DNA of 64,000 nucleotides. It comes from Pseudonocardia asaccharolytica DSM 44247 = NBRC 16224 (lineage in GTDB: Bacteria; Actinomycetota; Actinomycetes; Mycobacteriales; Pseudonocardiaceae). Location of the stretch: contig NZ_AUII01000015.1 of assembly GCF_000423625.1 (NCBI RefSeq), positions 47,417 through 111,416 on the forward strand. The letters are read 5' to 3'. The notes under the pieces were generated by a model. It was not told where the DNA came from. It did not search any database and saw nothing but the letters and a program-made list of their open reading frames with translations. Shown piece after piece: positions 60,267 to 64,000 of the stretch; positions within the stretch are counted from its first letter, which is position 1; every line of letters begins with the position of its first letter. Both the position numbers and the translations under genes were made by a program.

Positions 60267-61829
60267 TCATCCGTCCGTCGCGGAAACCGTCCGGCCGGGC
60301 GCGCGAGACTGCTCACCGCGCTGCCCGGCTGGGTGGGTGGTCGGCTCGCCGAGCGACAGCGTGACGTCGTGCTCGACCGCGGTCCCCTCGGACACCTGCA
60401 CGACGACCGTCACCGGCTCGTATCGCGCCGTGTGCACGGCGAGGGTGTACTCGCCGGCCGCGAGATCAGCGAGCCGGTACCCACCGGCCGCGCCGGTTTC
60501 GGTGATCTCGACGATCTCGCCGTCCTGCAGCAACGTCACCCTCGCACCCACGACGGGGGTCGCCGACGGCGTGTGCACCACACCGCGCAGCGAGCCGGAC
60601 CCCGCCAGCAGCACCTCGACGTCGAGGGGCGCACCGTCAACGGTCACCGCGACGGCACCGGGCTGGTGATCCGGCGCCGATGTCACCAGAACATATCCAC
60701 CAGGCCTCGGCGCCTCGACGACACCACCGCCATCGGGGTCGGACACCGCCGTGCCCGTCTCACGGCCGTGACCATCCAGCAGCGTGACCGTGGCCTCGGG
60801 CACCGGGACAGCGTCCCGGCCGACCACCCGGAACCGGATCGGCTGCGCGGCGACGGCGGTGTCGTCGATCCTGCGGGCGACGGTCGGTGTCGCGAACGCG
60901 ACGGCCGCTGCGCCCGGGCGCAGGTTCGGGTCGGGGAAGCCGAGCGTGCGTAACAGGGCCCGGTCGACCTCGTCGTGCTCGTCCTCCCGGACGGCCACGC
61001 GAGCATTCGCCGTCGTGCTCGAAGGCCGGCCGGGGTCGGGGGCGGCAGGCGCGCCACCACCCGGCCGATTCTCCACGGGGGTGTGGTCAGCGAGTTTGGC
61101 CACCGCTTCGGAAGAGCTGGCGTCGGCGGGACTCCCAGGCCCGAACGACGGCGGTGGGCCTGAGGAGCTCGGGGGATCGCGCCGGGCGCCGTCCTCGTCG
61201 GCGTCGACATCCGCCCAGTCCGTCCAGCCGACGAGTTCGTCGTCCGCCTGGGCGGCAGCATCCGTCGTCTCGACGGCCGGTTCGGATCGGTGCTCCGTCG
61301 CCACCGCGCGCCGCGAGGCCGGGTTGCCCTCGGCCGTGGGCCGACGCCAGGCCGGCGGGCCGACCGGGGCCGGTTCGACCGGCGGTTCCGGAGCGGCGGC
61401 GGGAAGGATCAGGCTGCCGTCCGGCACCCTGTTCCACGGCGGGCTGACCGGGCTGGGCCCGCAGTCCCCCATCGTGATGACCTCGGGATCCGGGAGCCGG
61501 GTGGGTAGCTCCGCGACCACCGGCCGGTGTTCGTCCGGAGGTGGGCTGGAGTTCGACGGCATGCCCATGGCCGGCGACTCGGCCTGGGTCGGGGTCTCCG
61601 GCTCGGGCGCGGGCTGCGGCTCGGCAGAGGCGATCGGGACGGCTTGGGCAACCGCAGAATCGGCCGCTGCCCGTTGGGCTGCCCGGAGCTGAACCAGCTC
61701 GGCGACGGTGCGCGGGCGGGCGGCGTCCTCTTCGCGGACGGTGCCGCGGTTGCCGGCGCGGACCAAGACCACCAGGCCTGCGACCACAAGGACGCCCAGC
61801 GTCAGACCGATAAGGCCCATCGCATCCAT
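60267..61829 (-). CDS. Membrane-anchored protein with carboxypeptidase-regulatory-like repeats
   Basis: The product is 520 residues. An N-terminal transmembrane helix (MGLIGLTLGVLVVAGLVVLVR) is followed by about 250 residues of acidic, Pro/Glu/Ala-rich disordered linker, and then two to three Ig-like CarboxypepD_reg domains (RFRVVGRDAVPVPEATVTLL, GSLRGVVHTPSATPVVGARV). There is no peptidase. It could be a wall- or cell-surface-bound stalk. GGAGACCCGCG precedes the ATG. The lipase-like gene follows 12 nt downstream. Confidence 0.7.
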   Translation of the reverse strand: MDAMGLIGLTLGVLVVAGLVVLVRAGNRGTVREEDAARPRTVAELVQLRAAQRAAADSAVAQAVPIASAEPQPAPEPETPTQAESPAMGMPSNSSPPPDEHRPVVAELPTRLPDPEVITMGDCGPSPVSPPWNRVPDGSLILPAAAPEPPVEPAPVGPPAWRRPTAEGNPASRRAVATEHRSEPAVETTDAAAQADDELVGWTDWADVDADEDGARRDPPSSSGPPPSFGPGSPADASSSEAVAKLADHTPVENRPGGGAPAAPDPGRPSSTTANARVAVREDEHDEVDRALLRTLGFPDPNLRPGAAAVAFATPTVARRIDDTAVAAQPIRFRVVGRDAVPVPEATVTLLDGHGRETGTAVSDPDGGGVVEAPRPGGYVLVTSAPDHQPGAVAVTVDGAPLDVEVLLAGSGSLRGVVHTPSATPVVGARVTLLQDGEIVEITETGAAGGYRLADLAAGEYTLAVHTARYEPVTVVVQVSEGTAVEHDVTLSLGEPTTHPAGQRGEQSRAPGRTVSATDG

Positions 61830-62026
61830 CGCGGGTCTCCCTCGCCACCATCAGACTCGGCGTGCGATGTGCGCGGAGGCCGTCCGCCGGGACGGCGGGG
61901 TCGGTCGCCGCACCGCGCACGCCCGGGCCGAGGCGGCCCGCTGGCGAACCGTAACACCCGTGCGCGCAGAACCCCGTTCTCACGGTGATATGCGCGCACG
62001 AATGTCCGAGCTGCCATCATCGAGCG

Positions 62027-62401
62027 ATGGACTCCACGCGCGTCGACCGTTGGTTGTGGTCGGTCCGGCTGGCCAAGACTCGGTCCGACGCGGCAGCCGC
62101 CTGTCGCGGAGGGCACGTACGGGTCAACGACAAGCCGGCCAAACCCGCGACGCCGGTGCGGGTCGGCGACACCGTCCGGGCCCGGATGCACGCTACGACA
62201 CGTGTCGTCGAGGTGGCTCGGGTGATCGACAAACGGGTCGGAGCTCCGGAAGCAGTCCGCTGCTACATCGACAACACCCCCGCTCCGCCCCCGGAGGCCG
62301 CCATCCCCGTTGCCCGGCGGGAACGCGGTACCGGACGGCCCACGAAGCGGGAGCGCCGTGTCCTCGACGAATGGCACCGCACTCTCCTGGGGCGACCCTG
62401 A
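62027..62401 (+). CDS. S4-domain RNA-binding protein (Hsp15-like)
   Basis: The product is 124 residues from the ATG at 62027; an open frame continues upstream but lacks the S4 domain. Residues 5-60 carry the S4 fold (VDRWLWSVRLAKTRSDAAAA, GGHVRVNDKPAKP). The tail is basic (RPTKRERRVL). Hsp15 rebinds nascent-chain-carrying 50S subunits. It is 39 nt upstream of pyrD. Confidence 0.8.
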   Translation: MDSTRVDRWLWSVRLAKTRSDAAAACRGGHVRVNDKPAKPATPVRVGDTVRARMHATTRVVEVARVIDKRVGAPEAVRCYIDNTPAPPPEAAIPVARRERGTGRPTKRERRVLDEWHRTLLGRP

Positions 62402-62439
62402 CCGCGTGGCAGTGGGAGCACGCCCGGGAAGATAAGCGG

Positions 62440-63546
62440 ATGTACGACCTGCTCTTCCGCCACGTGCTGCGCCACGTCCCCGCCGAGTCCGCGCATCAGG
62501 CCGCATTCGCACTCCTCCGCGCGGCGGCAGGGCCCCTCCCGTTCGGCCGGGTGTGGGCCGCTGTGCGCGGACCGGTCGATCCCGTACTGCGAACGCAGGT
62601 CATGGGCATCGACTTCCCAGGGCCCGTGGGGCTGGCCGCCGGGTTCGACAAGGATGCCGAGGGTGTCAGAGCGCTGGCCCGGCTGGGTTTCGGCTTCGTC
62701 GAAATCGGGACGGTGACCGCTCGCCCGCAGCCGGGCAACCCGAAGCCGCGGTTGTTCCGGCTCCCCGACGACCACGCCCTGATCAACCGGATGGGGTTCA
62801 ACAACGAGGGGGCCGAGAACGTCGCTGCCCGCCTCCGCGCACTGCGCAACGGCCGCGGTGAACCCATCGTGCTCGGGGTGAACATCGGCAAGAGCAAGGC
62901 GGCGCCCTCGGATCAGGCCGTGGACGACTATGTGCGCAGCGCGACGCTCCTCGGCCCGTTCGCCGATTACCTCGTCGTGAACGTCAGCTCGCCCAATACG
63001 CCGGGCCTGCGCGACCTCCAGCAGGTATCCGTCCTCGAGCCGCTGCTGACCGCGGTCCGGCAAGCGATGGTGACCGCCGATCCCACGCGGCGGGTTCCGC
63101 TGCTGGTCAAGATCACGACCGACCTCGCCTCCGAGGACATCGACGCCGTCGCCGACCTGGCCCTGCATCTGGGCCTGGACGGTGTCATTGCCACCAACAC
63201 CACGGTGTCCCGTTCCGGGCTCCAGACCCCGCAGCCCGTGCTCGAGGACATCGGCCGGGGCGGTGTCTCTGGTCGGCCGCTGTCCGCACCGGCGCTCGCG
63301 ATCGTTCGGCGGCTGCGGGAGCGCCTCGGCCCAGGTCTGCCGATCATTTCCGTGGGCGGAATCGAAACGGCTCAGGACGCGTACGAGCGCATCCGGGCCG
63401 GCGCCTGTCTCGTGCAGGCCTACACGGGGTTCATCTATGGGGGTGCTCGCTGGCCCGTCACCCTCTGCCGGGAGCTCGCCGCGCTGCTTCGCGCCGACGG
63501 CTTCGAGCGCATCGCGGATGCGGTCGGAGTGGACGCCCCGTCCTGA
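62440..63546 (+). CDS. pyrD: Dihydroorotate dehydrogenase (quinone), class 2
   Basis: The product is 368 residues, normal for class 2. The N-terminal helical hairpin (LLFRHVLRHVPAESAHQAAF) is the membrane- and quinone-binding part. The FMN barrel includes GLAAGFDKDAEG, NVSSPNTPGLR with the catalytic Ser, KITTDLASED and VGGIETAQDAYERI. It oxidises dihydroorotate to orotate and passes electrons to menaquinone. The ATG at 62440 has only weak Shine-Dalgarno (GAAGATAAG). Confidence 0.92.
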   Translation: MYDLLFRHVLRHVPAESAHQAAFALLRAAAGPLPFGRVWAAVRGPVDPVLRTQVMGIDFPGPVGLAAGFDKDAEGVRALARLGFGFVEIGTVTARPQPGNPKPRLFRLPDDHALINRMGFNNEGAENVAARLRALRNGRGEPIVLGVNIGKSKAAPSDQAVDDYVRSATLLGPFADYLVVNVSSPNTPGLRDLQQVSVLEPLLTAVRQAMVTADPTRRVPLLVKITTDLASEDIDAVADLALHLGLDGVIATNTTVSRSGLQTPQPVLEDIGRGGVSGRPLSAPALAIVRRLRERLGPGLPIISVGGIETAQDAYERIRAGACLVQAYTGFIYGGARWPVTLCRELAALLRADGFERIADAVGVDAPS

Positions 63547-63642
63547 CCCGCGGGGCGCCTCGCCGCCTATGGCGGCCGGAGCGGCGTGCCCGGTCATCTC
63601 AGGGCAGCGCCCGAGGAAATTCCGTGGCAATAAAGAAATGGT

Positions 63643-63674
63643 CACGGGCCCCTGCCGGTGTGGCGGGGCCCGTG
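63643..63674 (-). terminator. Terminator of the rRNA operon
   Basis: A 10-bp stem (CACGGGCCCC and complement) with a 12-nt loop lies just past the 5S gene on the minus strand and is followed by TTTCTTTATT on that strand, a real T tract. Confidence 0.8.
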
Positions 63675-63692
63675 GCCGTTGGGGGTTTGGGG

Positions 63693-63808
63693 GTCGGCGG
63701 TGTCCTACTCTCCCACACCCTGGCGGGTGCAGTACCATCGGCGCTGGAGGGCTTAGCTTCCGGGTTCGGGATGGGACCGGGCGTTTCCCCTCCGCCATCG
63801 CCACCGAC
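63693..63808 (-). rRNA. rrf: 5S ribosomal RNA
   Basis: The minus strand begins GTCGGTGGCGATGGCGGAGG and contains the conserved CCCATCCCGAACCCGGAAG loop; the ends GTCGGTGG and CCGCCGAC pair. The length is 116 nt. It is followed by a T-tract terminator. Confidence 0.95.
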
Positions 63809-63934
63809 CGTATTAGCGGTGTCTTTTAGCGGTGTGTTCGGTGTGTGTTTGGTGTGTTCGGGGGGTGGGTTCCCGGCCCGGGGGGGCGGGGTGGTGTGCT
63901 CAGGGTCACACAGTGGATGCGAGCAGCGGGTTGG

Positions 63935-64000
63935 GGTAAGTCCTCGGCCTATTAGTACCGGTCGACTGCACCCCTTGCGGGGCGTCCATCTCCGGCCTAT
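63935..64000 (-). rRNA. rrl: 23S ribosomal RNA, 3' end only
   Basis: The minus strand carries CGGTACTAATAGGCCGAGG, the universal 3' end of 23S rRNA; the gene continues beyond the window. The exact 3' terminus near 63935 is estimated. The spacer to 5S is 126 nt and contains no tRNA. Confidence 0.9.

Noticed and set aside
1..64000. CRISPR arrays, transposases or integrases
   Set aside because: No regularly spaced direct repeats of 25-40 bp and no transposase or integrase motif were seen; the only even spacing is the three-copy motif at 45038-45135, which is too short.

Overview
The window is very GC-rich, uses GTG starts freely, and is packed with GTGA/ATGA gene overlaps. Its gene content (HbhA-like protein, DUF2505, DUF2516, DUF2530, an MftR-type regulator, AfsR-like STAND regulators) points to an actinomycete of the Pseudonocardiaceae, most likely Pseudonocardia. 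This assignment is inferred from protein families and was not tested by a search. The window is chromosomal: it ends in the 5S gene and the 3' end of a 23S gene (minus strand) and carries three tRNA genes, lon, murB, purU, pyrD and hrpA.

Layout. 1-5.4 kb: the end of a glutamate-cysteine-ligase-like gene; a three-gene cassette (disordered protein, degenerate P-loop protein, secreted M15-like zinc peptidase) resembling parts of actinomycete conjugative elements; two tandem GH16 glycosidases. 5.4-9 kb: an MFS exporter, a destroyed NCS2 purine permease, DUF2530 and an SDR. 9-12 kb: a TPR-LuxR regulator and a flavin monooxygenase. 12-23 kb: a conserved core resembling the M. tuberculosis rv0474-rv0483 neighbourhood (L,D-transpeptidase, murB, DUF2505; XRE regulator, HbhA-like, DUF2516), interleaved with purU, a two-gene amidase, lon, a YbaK protein and a crcB pair. 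23-30.6 kb: an ABC-2 exporter, DUF445, a small Prim-Pol protein, a cold-shock protein, a desaturase, and a divergent protoglobin/redoxin pair sharing a palindrome. 30.6-43.9 kb: an accessory region rich in regulators (MarR, a 1001-aa SARP-ATPase, a 701-aa STAND protein, an MftR-type TetR), two FAD monooxygenases and many wrecked genes (cupin, VapBC, AfsR-like, methyltransferase, two SnoaL-like). 43.9-46.8 kb: a CmtR/CDF metal-efflux operon, tRNA-Phe, -Asp and -Glu, and small proteins. 46.8-54 kb: two acyl-CoA ligases flanking a 3Fe-4S ferredoxin, an MFS carrier, DUF72 and a serine hydrolase. 54-64 kb: hrpA, an acetoacetate-decarboxylase-like protein, a monoglyceride-lipase-like hydrolase, a membrane protein with carboxypeptidase-regulatory-like repeats, an S4 RNA-binding protein, pyrD and the rRNA operon end.

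The most distinctive signals are: (i) about 3 kb of deletion scars at 34.4-37.5 kb, including an in-frame loss of an ATPase domain and a VapB tail fused to a regulator; (ii) long perfect palindromes that double as coding ends (17.5, 23.1, 58.6 kb) or lie in a 5' coding region (50.8 kb); (iii) a sigma-R-like promoter ahead of lon; (iv) a 17-bp palindrome between protoglobin and redoxin; (v) an orphan mycofactocin-type regulator between two flavin monooxygenases. I found no CRISPR array, no insertion sequence with a transposase, and no clearly novel complete system.
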